64,000 bases of DNA from Auanema rhodensis (Eukaryota > Nematoda > Chromadorea > Rhabditida > Rhabditidae), in the NCBI GenBank assembly GCA_964057225.1, contig OZ059895.1, positions 15,652,001-15,716,000 of the forward strand. The letters are read 5' to 3'. The notes beneath the pieces are model-generated. The model saw nothing but the letters and a program-made list of their open reading frames with translations. It did no database searches and was not told where the DNA came from. Shown piece after piece: positions 12,269-23,695 of this stretch (its first letter is position 1; the number at the start of each line of letters is the position of its first letter). Both the position numbers and the translations under genes were made by a program.

Positions 12269-12893
12269 TTAAGCTGTTAGTTTGACACAGTTGGCTGGAT
12301 CACCTGTTGGCCTTAAACGACGACGAATTTCATCAAGTGACATTAACAGAGTGACATGCTTCTTATCATCTTGTCTTTGATAGAGCATTTCTCCTTCAAA
12401 GTCTAAAAGACCATATTTACGTGCTCGGATCAGCATTCCAACAAGCTGTAAGAAGACATTGAGAAAGATATGAGATGAAACTATTGTAACCTTATCGGAG
12501 TAAAAGGAATAAACATAAAACAATTTTCCGAATGTAATAAACTTATTTGGATCTTCACCATCAGCATTTTCATTAATTATTTCGCAAAGAAACAGAATTT
12601 CTCGACATATATGTACACCAGCCTTAATGAACAAGCTTAATTATGCTTATAGTATAGTGTTTGTTGACTACCTTAACGCCTCTAGCTTCCGTCTTGCTGC
12701 CACTTGGTGGCCTACCATAGTCTGTAGCTGTCTTATCGAACTTCGGAACACCATAAGTATCAGAATACGGATTTCTGAAAGATTGTATTTGGATGTATTA
12801 GCCGTAGTAGCACTTTCATTGTTACTTTTTCAATTTCTCATCATTAGCAGCTGCTACTGCATTAAATCGTTGAATTGTATCTCGAGCAGACAT
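12269..12893 (-). CDS. Costars-domain actin regulator (ABRA/STARS-like)
   Basis: Four exons on the minus strand with phases consistent throughout; the three introns are about 45-50 nt. The product is about 137 residues. The N-terminal third is a short linker (starts MSARDTIQRF, then NPYSDTYGVPKFDKTATDYG). The rest is a Costars domain: ICREILFLCEIINENADGED, ITFGKLFYVY, SDK-LVGMLIRARKYGLLDF and EGEMLYQRQDD. In vertebrate ABRA/STARS this C-terminal domain binds actin and promotes Rho/SRF signalling. The protein here is short, like the invertebrate single-domain forms. It is convergent with wsp-1, with 418 bp between stop codons, so two actin regulators lie side by side. Confidence 0.85.
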
Positions 12894-13539
12894 GCTACTG
12901 CTAAAAACATTAAAAAGTTCGAATATAAGAGAGTAAAGAAAGAGAAGATGTAGCTTCAGAATTAGTATATATGTAAGTCGAAAATGGATAATCTAAAACT
13001 ATGTAAAATCATGTGAAATGATTGAAATTAACGGAAAAATTTGGTGTTTTTCTTATTATTTCGACTTTAAAAAGTTTTAAAAATTAATTTTATAATATAT
13101 ATATTCAAATAAAATAACTATTTTATAAAAAAAATATAATAATATAGTATAGAGATTAGATTAGAGAATATGTTTCAGCTGCTTATACTTCTTAAACGAA
13201 TATTAGATCTGGGGAAATTGAGAGTTAAAACAAAAAAAAAAAAAAGATTTTTTCCTCTATGTATATGAGAGAAGGGATAGAGAGAGAGGAGATACACTAA
13301 GCTTTTCATTTCTTTTCATGAGCTTCCTCCAAGTAGCATAGTTCGAGATATCAATGAAAAGTGTAATATGACAACTGCAAATGCATTGACAAAAATTTCG
13401 AAAAAGCTTTGAAAACAGAAGCAAAGAAAAAACTTTTTTTCTCTTCTTCTCACATTTCTTCATTAATTTAGATACATTCTAAGCAATAGAGATGATTATA
13501 TGTATAAAGAGCTCTGAGCTCTCTTATCCATCATTCTTC
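12894..13539. other. Intergenic, AT-rich
   Basis: Upstream region of the Costars gene. It contains a very AT-rich block at 13070-13170 and an A-run at 13232-13244. No gene seen. Confidence 0.5.
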
Positions 13540-13850
13540 TTACCAAAGCTTCATGAATCTTGAAATTTGAATGATATATCGAGTCTTGACATCTCTCCTC
13601 ATGACTTCATCTGGAGTTGACATTAGAAAAAAATGTGTTGAAGCTAAAAGTCTCCTACCTGTAGGTAATGGATTAGAAAGAAGATGTGAAGTCAGAAGTC
13701 CGTAAACTGAGACTGAAGTTGCTTTAGGTTTTCATAGCTATGTCACATGAATGATAAGCCATTGCGCTCATTCTTTACCTTTTCGCTATTGGAGTCCTGC
13801 TTGTCATGGCTAGACACCGTACCCGTTTGTCGGAGTATGTCAGGTTTTGT
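13540..13850 (-). CDS. Coding-like 3' exons of an unrecognised gene
   Basis: An open stretch of about 63 codons without a start codon (about 13735-13540) ends in a TAA. It encodes a basic, protein-like tail with MSTPDEVMRRDVKTRYIIQI followed by SRFMKLW at the C-terminus. Above it, a plausible 57-nt intron separates a further coding-like run near 13800-13850, though the phase of that join is not certain. It resembles the cytoplasmic tail of a membrane receptor, but no motif proves this. No start exon was found upstream, so it may be a gene remnant. Confidence 0.3.
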
Positions 13851-14730
13851 TAAAAGTTCTATTTTTCCTCAAATATCTCCAAATGTTTCAGTAGATAGAT
13901 ATTTTCTTATGCAAAAAATATAGCTAAAATTATATATATAAATATTTCATAGTTTAGCAATAACTACAAAATATTTTAAAGATACTTGATTACAATTTTA
14001 TACTTCAACAGACTGCCAGCAGGCTGTGCCGACGTACAATGGGGTGCGTCAGATGCTGACGGATCTCGACACCGCGACACCAAAAAACTTAATTTCACTT
14101 AATTAGATTTGTAACATCTTTTCTATTCTGATAATTCCGTCTTGACTTTGTATTTAAATATGAATAAATATCTTCTATCTAAACAGATGGCTTTTTTCAG
14201 TATTAATCTAAAATATTTTCAAGCAACTGCGCGTGTTTTTGCAAAAAGGGTGAGGCTTCATTCGCGAGGGGGGAGGGGTTAAATTGTGGTAAAGCTCATA
14301 GTTCTACAACTTGTACCACCCCAGTATAAACTGTAGTAGAACCGAAATATCTCATTTTCTCTGAAAACGAAAAACAAAATGATAGAAATAAGCAATTTTA
14401 AACCTTTCATACTAAATGTATGTACTTTCGACATGATATGTTTCACTAATCGCAATTTCTTGAACTTTGAAATTGTGAAAACAAAAAATTTCCAAATCAG
14501 CCATTATGATTGTTTGTGCTTTTAGGAGTAACCCAACCAATGTTGTTACTATGATTTCAAGCTGTATGTACCATTTCTAGGAGTACATACAATCGTTACG
14601 TTGCTTAATCTTTCTGAAATATCTTCCAATAATTGATATTATAATCAAATTTCAGTCATATTTCAAATTACTTCAATGACCAGAATACAAATAGAATGAT
14701 TACGTATTCCTATTAACAACCAAAGTATTG
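13851..14730. other. Intergenic ahead of SRT cluster
   Basis: No supported gene. It holds AT-rich sequence, a GC-richer patch at 14000-14085 and a G-rich run near 14260-14278. Confidence 0.45.
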
Positions 14731-16160
14731 ATGACAGATCGTCTTTATCACTATCAAACCCTCTGTAACTCTCTTGATAGGTAAGTAATGCTTAGAAGTT
14801 ATTTCTATCAAAGAGAATATAGTTCATAACGTTTATTCAAGGCAATTTCAGTTCACAAAACTTATCTGAATATTCATCAACTGAATTTGACGTAATATGT
14901 GGTATCATCTTTCTGACCGTCGGAATAATCAGCGAAGTAAGCTGTGCTACTCAACTTCTTCACACATTTCTTATTCGATGATTCAGATTCTCTTCGTGCT
15001 CTGCATCAAGGTCATGTTAGAACCTCCTCATAAAGATTATCCAGCATATAAGATTATGGTTGTTATATCTCTATGTGATATGTGTGGATCTTTTTATAAT
15101 ACAATCATACTTGGTAAATACGTTTTTCCAACTTTTTTTCATTCGTTTCCAACCTTTTTCAAGGCATAATCTACTGTTTTGGAACAACCTTCTGTGAATA
15201 CGCCTACATCGTCTCCAATATAGGAGCAGTTGCAGCAAGTAAGACCAAGTTTCATACGTTAAAGCGTAGGAAAAACTTAATTTTTTGAGGTTTCTGGATG
15301 ATGGGATCCCAGCTTTCTTCGATTCTCATCATTAATCGTTTAGTTGAATTAAATTGTTCTGAGTAAGCTTATATCTCTGTTCTAAGTTTGAACTTCGAAC
15401 TTCGGCACAATTTGTTTTTCCAGAAATAAGATGTTTACAAAGATTTTTAACAGTAAATATACTCCTATCTCATTCCTATTCCCTTTATCTTCTGGTTTGT
15501 ATTATCTCTTTTATGAACAGGAGTTATTTCAAAATTTCTTAATGAAAGTAGAACAGCATGGGAGATTTTCATAAATAAATCTGAAATTGCAGTACTTCAG
15601 TCCCGCTTTAATATTCAACAACACCGTCATTGTTCCATTTAACAGCATTTCGAGCATTGTTCTCTGTACTAGCATCTCCAAGCATTTACGAAAAAATTTT
15701 GGTTCAACAATTGATCGACGTCGACACGTTACGGTATAAACTAACTCTACGCTACCGTCAATCTGTATTCTGTTTTCAGCTCTTCGTTCAATGCTTAGTT
15801 ATTGTTTCTTTGAGTAATATATCATCGATAACATATATTGTAACCTATTTCTTTCAATGTCCTATCTTTCTACAGACAATGGCTGGTGTTCTATATCAAC
15901 TATCAATGAGTGAATCTTTCTTGAATACGATTAATATGATGAATGTTGCAGATCTTCCTCCGTATATATACCTTCTTAACACTTCAATTCGTCAGAAGTT
16001 TATTAGAATCTTCAAAAAAGAAAAGTCTCAGAAAATCTTATCAACTAGTGAGTTAATCAGAATCGACAGTAAATCTTTCAATATTTTTTTAGGTGTTAAA
16101 ACAACTAAAAGCAGTTGGATCAAGCAGCAAAAAATCAAATCTAGAATTATGGCCTTTTAA
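14731..16160 (+). CDS. SRT-type chemoreceptor 1 (7TM)
   Basis: Member of the nematode serpentine receptor class T family, seven-helix receptors expected in chemosensory neuron membranes. Nine exons join in phase to about 320 residues. Diagnostic features include AYKIMVVISLCDMCG (helix 2), FCEYAYIVSNIGAVAASFWM (helix 3), ILIINRLVELN, the third-loop phrase HLRKNFGSTIDRRR, FVQCLVIVSLSNISS (helix 6), and the SRT hallmark LPPYIYLLNTSIRQKF before a basic tail. The start was chosen because the first exon splices in phase to the conserved helix 1 exon. It is the first of three same-strand paralogues. Its 3' flank shares a 140-bp repeat with the second gene. Confidence 0.85.
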
Positions 16161-16228
16161 TAAAAAAATAATAAAAAATTTTAATAATAAAAAAATATTT
16201 ATATTATAAATAGTAATTAATTTTATAG

Positions 16229-16368
16229 AATCAAAACAATCCGCGCTCTACTGATAATTCGGTAGTCAAATTTGAATATTCTTGTAACTCACGTAAAGTA
16301 TACGTGAGCAGAGTTTGAATTTCTCATTTCTAAGCTTGTAAACGTGAAGAGTGGTTGGATTTTGTGTT
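16229..16368. repeat. 140-bp repeat, copy 1 (3' flank of SRT gene 1)
   Basis: Nearly identical to 18868-19007. Contains an inverted repeat, CTCACGTA with TATACGTGAG, able to form a short hairpin. Both copies lie just after an SRT stop codon. Confidence 0.95.
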
Positions 16369-16559
16369 CTGAAATCATACTTTTAAGTTTTCCAAGGTAT
16401 ATTGTTTATAAATACTTTATTATCTTCTTATGATTCTCATCAACCAGTAAATTATTTTGTTAGATTGAGAATCAGATAAGATACGTCTTCTTGTGTAGTT
16501 AATTTCAATTTGTTATATCTAGTAGTATGCTGAATAGGATTAATAAATTTTTTCTTACC

Positions 16560-16690
16560 ACCCCACAATTAATTAAGACTATGAAAGGTGTATGAGGCTT
16601 AGGCGTATCCATTGTCTAAAGTTAGGCTCAGGCTTATCAAATGCTTAAAATTAAGATTAGGCTTATCCATTGCCTAGAAAGGGGGGGGGG
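16560..16690. repeat. Degenerate telomere-like repeat tract
   Basis: Scattered TTAGGC-like units on the plus strand (GGCTTAGGC, GTTAGGCTCAGGCTTA, TTAGGCTTATCC, TTGCCTAG), ending in a run of ten Gs. TTAGGC is the telomere repeat of most nematodes; this would be an old interstitial copy or a chance low-complexity tract. Confidence 0.45.
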
Positions 16691-17198
16691 CAAATATATT
16701 GAAAAAAAAATGATTGAAATATATTAATTCATCGAAAACCTTAAGATAATACCACGTACTACACGTAAAAATGCCTTATTTGTTTATTTTCTATACCCGC
16801 CCGATGAAAGTCTAGTGAAGAACCAATAATTCAGAGAATGTGGGGTGGCTACAAATGCACTAGAGCCAAATGGGCTAACTGCATCTCACTAACAAGGAAA
16901 ACATAAGTTTTCACGTAGACTATTGTTATTCCTTCTTCTATGCTATATTATCCGAAGTGATGTGGACCGCGACAGTTACCTGAAAGTCGTAGAATACATT
17001 TTTTATTTTACTTTTGCACTTTCCTTCTGAAATCTAAATCTACGTTTCCGAAGAATTGTGGTGAGGTGTTTCAATATGATAACTACAATTGTCGAGTTTA
17101 ACGTATTCATATACCAAAACCATTTCACTCGATTCATTTGCTGAAATTTTTGAATCTTCATTTCCATACTTATTCTATTAAATAGTGGAATATTCATT

Positions 17199-17413
17199 CA
17201 TCTGATTTCTCACCTTAACTATTCCTTAACTATTCCTTCATGGAACGACTCATCCGATATGGTAGTATCACTAACGATCCTCTGTACAACTGCAGGTCAG
17301 TCATTGCTCTTTCCCAGAGTCTTGTGTGTCATGTTCAAGCTCTAAGCTTTTCACCTTTTAAGTGCACGAACTCCTAAGATGATCGAGATGAATTTGGCTG
17401 AACCCGATCCAAT
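17199..17413 (+). repeat. 215-bp duplicated 5' block, copy 1
   Basis: Almost identical to 19694-19896, including the first exon, the whole first intron and part of exon 2 of SRT genes 2 and 3. Intron identity this high implies very recent duplication or gene conversion. Confidence 0.95.
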
Positions 17414-18815
17414 ATCGGGCTTAATATACTTCACTGTCGGATCTATCAATGAAGTGAACTAACAACCTTTCTAATCCAAAGCTTCATGTAACTTGTAAAA
17501 TTCAGATTCTCTTCATTCTCTGCATAAAGGTAATGCTGGAACCTTCCAACATTGTATGTACAGCATATAAGATTATGGTAGTTGTTTCTATCTGCGACAT
17601 GGGGGGAATAGTTTACAACACTCTTTCATATGGTAGTTATCACACAATCACTTCTTCATGATTTAAACCTTTCAAGCTTTTCTCAAGTATTATGGTCTCG
17701 GATTTTGTGACTATCCTAACGTGAATTACATCATGGGCTTACTTGGAGCAAGTAAGATTACAACAAGACTTTCCATAAGCTTATATCTGAGCTTTAATGA
17801 AAGTCGCTCTTTAAAGTTATAAATTGTTCTGCTACAGACGAGTGGATAACAAGTTCAATGCTTTCTTCAGTCCTGATTGTCAACCGACTAGTAGAACTAA
17901 ACCACTCGGGGTATTCAAACTTATGATTACGTTTGCCTCAAGCAAAAACTTTCAGAAACAAAGTACTAGGGAACATTTTCAATGGAAAATACACACCAAT
18001 CTTAATTCTATTTGTAATAACTGTATGTATATGCTGTATGTTCTACGAACAAACTATTGTACTTGATCATAAAACAGGAGTATCAGTACTGAATCCACAA
18101 ATATATGAAAATTCATCGTCTTTAGTAAGATGATCAATCATACAATACCAATTATACGAATATCGTTTTCAGTATATCAGTAAACCACTTGTTTTCAACA
18201 ATACTGTCGTCGTATCATTCAATAGTATTCTGAGCGTTGTTCTATGCTTTAGCATCTCCAAGCATTTACGAAATAATTTTGGTTCAACAATTGATCGACG
18301 TCGTCAAGTTACTGTAAGATTCATAGTTATCATGTTTTGTATTGTCTATTCCAAAAATCTTATTGTTCATATCACTTTGTATGATCTTTGCAGCTATTCT
18401 TCCAATGCTTAGCTATAGTTAGTCTTTGTAATATACTAGCACTACTACATCTTTTTAACTTTTTCTTCGAATGCCCTCTAGTCTACCGCAAAATAGCTGG
18501 AATCATGTATCAACTGTCAACAAGTGCATTTTATGGATTTTCTTAAGTAATTCAATGTTCTTTCAGATCTTCCACCGTACATATATCTTCTTCTTAATCG
18601 ATCCATTCGTCAGGGAATCATAAAAATGTTTTGGACACATAAACCAAAAGCAATGTTTACAACCAGTTAGATAAATTCATCAATTGTACCTTGTGAGATT
18701 TATTCCTTCAGGTGTGAAAACAACGGCAACTTGGTCTACACGGCAAGCACGAAACAGTCCAAAAACTACAGTGTTCAGTAAAATTTCTTCGTACAAAGAT
18801 GCTTTACCTAAGTAA
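17240..18815 (+). CDS. SRT-type chemoreceptor 2 (7TM)
   Basis: Second tandem SRT paralogue, same intron phases as its neighbours. Starts MERLIRYGSITNDPLYNC, the usual SRT opening with a YNC motif; the first intron splits the codon after that cysteine. Later features are AYKIMVVVSICDMGG, VLIVNRLVELNHS, FNGKYTPILILFV, SKHLRNNFGSTIDRRRQ, FFQCLAIVSLCNILA, MYQLST and LPPYIYLLLNRSIRQGI, then a basic tail ending SSYKDALPK. About 320 residues. Its first 215 bp match gene 3, and its 3' flank matches gene 1. I see no frameshift, so it is probably functional. Confidence 0.85.
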
Positions 18816-18867
18816 AAATCTGAATTGAAGAAGGATATCCTAACACGGTTAGAAGAATAAATAATTT

Positions 18868-19007
18868 AATCAAAACAATCCGCGCTCTACTGATAATTCC
18901 GTAGTCAAATTTGAATATTCTTGTAACTCACGTAAAGTATACGTGAGCAGAGTTTGAATTTCTCATTTCTAAGCTTGTAAACGTGAAGAGTGGTTGGATT
19001 TTGTGTT
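18868..19007. repeat. 140-bp repeat, copy 2 (3' flank of SRT gene 2)
   Basis: Matches 16229-16368 at nearly every base, at a spacing of 2639 bp. Confidence 0.95.
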
Positions 19008-19693
19008 TTCTCCTAATTTAATCTTTTTTACTATTAATGTCAACAATATGTAGTTATTATTTAATATATTTGTAGTTATGAATGTTTATCATTATCTTGA
19101 GATAAAAGTTCGGAATTTCCTGTGCAACTAGTGTGCTATAATTAATTTGAATCAAGTAATTATGCTCTGCTGAAATATGATAATTATAAAATTAATTGTT
19201 CTGAAGCGATACATGAGCTATAATTTGATGATAATACAATTAGTATTATTTAAGCCTCAGAATAATTAGTAGTGCACTTATACACTAAAAGAATACGAAC
19301 CATTGTTTAATATTTTATTTCTCATCATAGATTTCGAGATTATACATGATAATTATCATTTCAAAACAAAAGAAAGGATAACTTAACTGGAAAGCTTAAT
19401 CTACTGTAAAGACATAACATTCTCATATCAAAAAGAATAAGTGACAGTGATACGTTTTGATTGAACAGCTGAAATCTATGTAAACAGATCTTCAACCTGT
19501 AGGTTAATACGTTTCTTCCATATAACAATAACAACTTGCGAACTTTGGATACAAGTTTAATAAAGCTTGAGATTTATACAATTCTTAGAATAGCTTGAGT
19601 GTTTAATTTTCATTTTTGTACTTCTAGCAATAGCTATTTTCAGAATGTTGTCTCAGTTTTTCATATTAATCCATCTGTGCTTCTCCTGATATC

Positions 19694-19896
19694 CATCTGA
19701 TTTCCTACCTTAACTATTCATTCATGGAACGACTCATCCGATATGGTAGTATCACTAACGATCCTCTGTACAACTGCAGGTCAGTCATTGCTCTTTCCCA
19801 GAGTCTTGTGTGTCATGTTCAAGCTCTAAGCTTTTCACCTTTCAAGTGCACGAACTCCTACGATGATCGAGATGAATTTGGCTGAACCCGATCCAA
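19694..19896 (+). repeat. 5' block shared with SRT gene 2, copy 2
   Basis: Pairs with 17199-17413. Differences are a shorter leader and a few substitutions. Confidence 0.95.
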
Positions 19897-21254
19897 ATTA
19901 CGGGACATTTTTTTTCGTGTTCGGTATTGTGAGTGAAGTGAGCTGAATCAACATGGTGGCCAACTAAAATTACTTGCAAGATTCAGATTCTCTTCATTCT
20001 CTGCATAAATGTAATGCTAGAACCTTCCAACATTGTATGTACAGCATATAAGATTATGGTAGCTTTATCGTTCTGTGACATGTGTGGAACGGCATGTAAC
20101 GCTGTCATATATGGTATATTCTTTTTGTTCATTTTTCTACGTTTGCTGAGATTTCAAGGTGTTTTTAAATATCATGGAATAGTGTTCTGTGATTGTCCTA
20201 ACTTCTCTTATATTCTCGGATTCCTTAGCGGAAGTAAGATTGAAACTAGTTTTTCTATTTCTGTTAGCCAAGTTGTTGTCCTTAGCTTAAGACCCCCCAT
20301 GTTACAGGTGCATGGATAGTTGGGTGTTTCCTCTCTTCCATTCTAATCATGAATCGATTTGTTGAATTGAATTCACCCAAGTAAGCTCTAAGCTTCAAGT
20401 TTTCAATACAAACCTTCTAGAAACAAACTATGGACAGATATCTTTAATGGAAAATACACACCTATCCTTATGTGTATTCCTGTATCAATCGGGCTTTATT
20501 GCTTGATTCATGAACCTGCTCTAATGATTGATCTAAAGACCATTTTAGCATATTGGGATCCCGAGCTATTGTCAATTCAATCATATAGCGTAAGCTAATT
20601 GATATAAACCTTTAAAACTTACTTTTAAACTTGTTTTAGTACTCCAATTCGATGATTGTCTTCAACAACAGCATTATTGTATCCTTAAACAGTATTCTGA
20701 GTCTTATTCTTACTTTCAACTTATCCAAGCATTTACGCGAAAATTTTGGTTCAGCAATTAGCAGACGTTTTCAATTTATGGTATATCTTCTCATCATGTT
20801 AACAACAATTCTCAAATTATCTTTTAAGCTTGTTTGCCAATGTTTAGCTATAGTAAGCTTATCCAATGTTGCAGCTTTATTACATCTCATTTCATTTTTC
20901 TTTGATTGTCCAGAACTTTACAAACAACTTGCCGGAACCATGTATCAATTCTCTACAGGTTAAGACGACTTCATCCATAGTCTTCTGATTCTTCTTCTAC
21001 TTTAGCTCTACCTCCATATATCTATGTTTCTCTAAATAGAACTATTCGTCAAGGAATATCCAAAAGGTTCTGCAGACTTCTTATACCAACATCTTCATGT
21101 TCCATATGTTCGTTCAGCTTTACAGCATTCATACATCATACTAAACTACATTCTCCTTTCAGTTACTCGTCAAACGCATATAAGACCTAGATCTTCTCAT
21201 TTTTCTGATATCGTCCAGCAGAATAATGCAAATTTTCCGAAAATAAATTCTTAA
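19724..21254 (+). CDS. SRT-type chemoreceptor 3 (7TM)
   Basis: Third tandem SRT paralogue. After the shared start it reads AYKIMVALSFCDMCGTACNA, a helix 3 block with DCPNFSYILGFLSGSAWI, ILIMNRFVELNSP, FNGKYTPILMCIP, SKHLRENFGSAISRRF, CQCLAIVSLSNVAALLHL and PPYIYVSLNRTIRQGIS, the last being the SRT signature. The last intron probably starts inside exon sequence after PTSS, and the tail ends FPKINS. About 330 residues. Genes 2 and 3 diverge strongly after exon 2 despite near-identical 5' ends, which is the mosaic pattern described in the findings. Confidence 0.85.
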
Positions 21255-22359
21255 AAGCTCAATTATTTCTTAAATTTACCGCGAAAATCACTTGATACCA
21301 CTATATAGTGCGGTTTTCTTTTTCCAACTTCAGAAAAAAATCTTTAGACTTAGGTCCGATAATGATTAAAGAATGATCACAGATTACAATATCAAATGTT
21401 TCGAAATCTGACTGATGATGACTCAAATTATGGCATAGATAAGATAATTTTTCCAAGTATTGTTCTTGTTGTTTTAGTAGGAAATATTGACATCTACACT
21501 TGTTTGAAGCAGTTGCTCCAGAACAAACGTGGTTATTGATTGAGCATTGTGCTTAGAATCATTTAGAAGTTTTTCTAATGAATTAACATGTTACTAGGCC
21601 AAAAATTTTATTACATCAAACATGGATTATTCAAAATATTCAAAAAACATTATATTTTCTTGTAAATATAAAAATAGTAGCCACTATGCTTCTTCATTGT
21701 TCCGTTTTTTTCTCTTTATCCCCTATTCTCTCTATATTTCTCTTTGTATGCCCTCTCTTTTTCCCTACCTGTCTGTTTTTATCCAAAAAAAACCCTGAAG
21801 GTGATATCATTTCATTGTTTATAATTGTTAAAAGAGCAAATTTAGCGTTCTAAATCATTGGTCTTGGCCTCGTGTCACTTTGAAGTTCAGCGCCTCTGTG
21901 TACTCGTCTTATCACATATGTATACGAAAGCGTTCAATTTAGCACCAAACCCGTAAAATGAATAACCAAAGTTTTATAAGAATTAATTTGAAAATAAACA
22001 AAATATCTTTTGAAACAGACACATGATTTGCCTAACCAGCTTATGAGGATTATCCGAATTTATAAAAAGTGACTCATAACTGAATGATGAAGATGAGTAA
22101 CATACAGATTACGTGTGAAATTTGATGAATTTCCTACGCTACTTGAAGGAAAACAGTAGCACAGACAGACATCTATCTACGTGATTTTTAGAGAAATTAT
22201 CTGTTTATTCAAGAATTTTACATGTAGTTGATTTTGATTGTATGCACAGTTCTTCTAATAATTTCTCTGATAACATAAGATTTTGATGAAAATGAGGTAG
22301 ACATGAATGAGTAATGAAAAGTAAGCCAAACTTTAAAGTTCAAACAAGTCACTCTCTCT

Positions 22360-22405
22360 CAATCATTGTCTGTCTACTGAGTTTGGTGACAATCTCTCTC
22401 TCTCT
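22360..22405. repeat. 45-bp dispersed repeat, copy 1, leading into (CT)n
   Basis: Matches 34178-34226 at all but about one base before the CT tract begins. Core is GTCTACTGAGTTTGGTGACA. Confidence 0.9.
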
Positions 22406-22406
22406 G

Positions 22407-22469
<63 letters not shown>
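22392..22469. repeat. (CT)n microsatellite
   Basis: About 78 bp with two G interruptions. It produces spurious Ser/Leu and Arg/Glu ORFs on the two strands. Confidence 0.95.
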
Positions 22470-22471
<2 letters not shown>

Positions 22472-22669
22472 TCCACACACAGACACATTGTCTAATTCAA
22501 GAACTTTCTCAACTTTATTTGATATTGATGATGTGAGAGGATAGAACACCCTACCCATTTTCATGAATCAATATGAGGCGAGCAGAAACTATATAACCCG
22601 AACTGTAACCTCATAACGCCATTCTTCCGAACTATTACTGAAAAATCCTAATTTTCAACAACAATCATC

Positions 22670-23127
22670 ATGAAATCGACATCTATTCTTTTTGTACTTT
22701 TTGCCTCTTTGGCTATTCAAATAGTCTCATCCAGTGAGACAGACGACTCAAATCCTCAGGAAAACCTTGTACGTTTCATATTTTCTATTAAGCATGTTAA
22801 GCAATAGCAACAGCAGCAATAACAATGAGCATTATTCAGCATCAAGGTCGCAGATATTCCTCATATGATTGGCAAAGCAAACGCGATTTCTATATCCAGC
22901 TTGATGCATCTATGGATCAGCTTCGCGCTGAGCACAACGCTATGCAACAACAAACGGCTAACGACTACCGCAGTGGCAAACTAAGCCAACAGCAATTCAG
23001 AGACCAAATGAGCTCAAACCAGCAGACATTCCTTCAGGTACTGCAGCATTTTAATTATTGCTCAACCATATTTATCTATGAATTTCAGAAGAAGCAGAAC
23101 ATACTATCTGGCATTCCGTATTATTAA
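22670..23127 (+). CDS. Small secreted Gln-rich protein
   Basis: Three exons (22670-22768, 22840-23037, 23089-23127) give 111 residues. Residues 1-20 are a clear signal peptide (STSILFVLFASLAIQIVSSS). The mature part is hydrophilic and probably helical, with Gln- and Ser-rich stretches (MDQLRAEHNAMQQQTANDYR) and no cysteines. It ends GIPYY. Introns are 71 and 51 nt with good TTCAG acceptors. This looks like a nematode-type small secreted protein. I do not recognise the family and assign no function. Confidence 0.75.
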
Positions 23128-23644
23128 GAAAAAGAAAAAGAAACGTTTCAAATTTGTTGTTTTATTATATTTTTTTATATTTTAAAATGTTTTAAGACCA
23201 TTTAATTTAATAAATGCTTAGTTATAATTGAGAAAAAAAGAAAATTAGACAGTTATAGAACATGAGAGAGATAACAAGAAAGAAGAGAGAGATAGAGAAA
23301 AAAAGTGTCCGTCTTTGCTATTGCTATCTCTCATGTTTATAATAAAGAGAAAAGAGAGAAAAAAAGAAACACACGAGCAGAAGCTACATTCATGTACTGC
23401 ATACAAACCTTTAATTTTCCTTTGCATCATTGAATGATGTGATCAAAACCAAAAACTTATATGTAAATGTTTGGGCGGAGGTTACAGATTCTATTTTTCT
23501 TTGAAACTGTCAAAGGTGTTCATTGGAATCTAGTTAATCATTTGAGAGCAATGAAGAGAGAGAGCATTGAAGAGAGAGAGAGCACAATTTCAGACTATCG
23601 TTAGGCCCAAGCATTTTTTGGAGCCACGCCCATTTTCTCGGGGC

Positions 23645-23651
23645 ATATAAG
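23645..23651 (+). promoter_or_regulatory. TATA box ahead of 23696 gene
   Basis: CATATAA in a GC-rich surround, 46-51 bp before the start codon, so the leader would be very short. Confidence 0.5.
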
Positions 23652-23695
23652 GCTTCGTTTTTCAGCTTTATTCTTCATTCCTTACAATTTTCATC

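Larger units (their letters stand above)
21255..22669. other. Intergenic with long (CT)n tract
   Basis: No supported gene. Contains a CT microsatellite at 22392-22469 and, just before it, a 45-bp sequence repeated near 34.2 kb. Confidence 0.5.

Noticed and set aside
12627-12953. 108-residue plus-strand ORF
   Set aside because: Lies opposite the first exons of the Costars gene, whose splice phases and domain are convincing.
4364-14017. 15-bp match CTTCAACAGACTGCC at 4364 and 14003
   Set aside because: Short and isolated; flanks do not align well enough to call a repeat.
17003-17197. 64-residue minus-strand ORF between SRT genes
   Set aside because: Faint resemblance to an SRT loop only; no exons around it.
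22314-22564. Ser/Leu-rich and Arg/Glu-rich ORFs around the CT tract
   Set aside because: Microsatellite translations on both strands; same for 41294-41491, 47316-47619 and 50381-50563.
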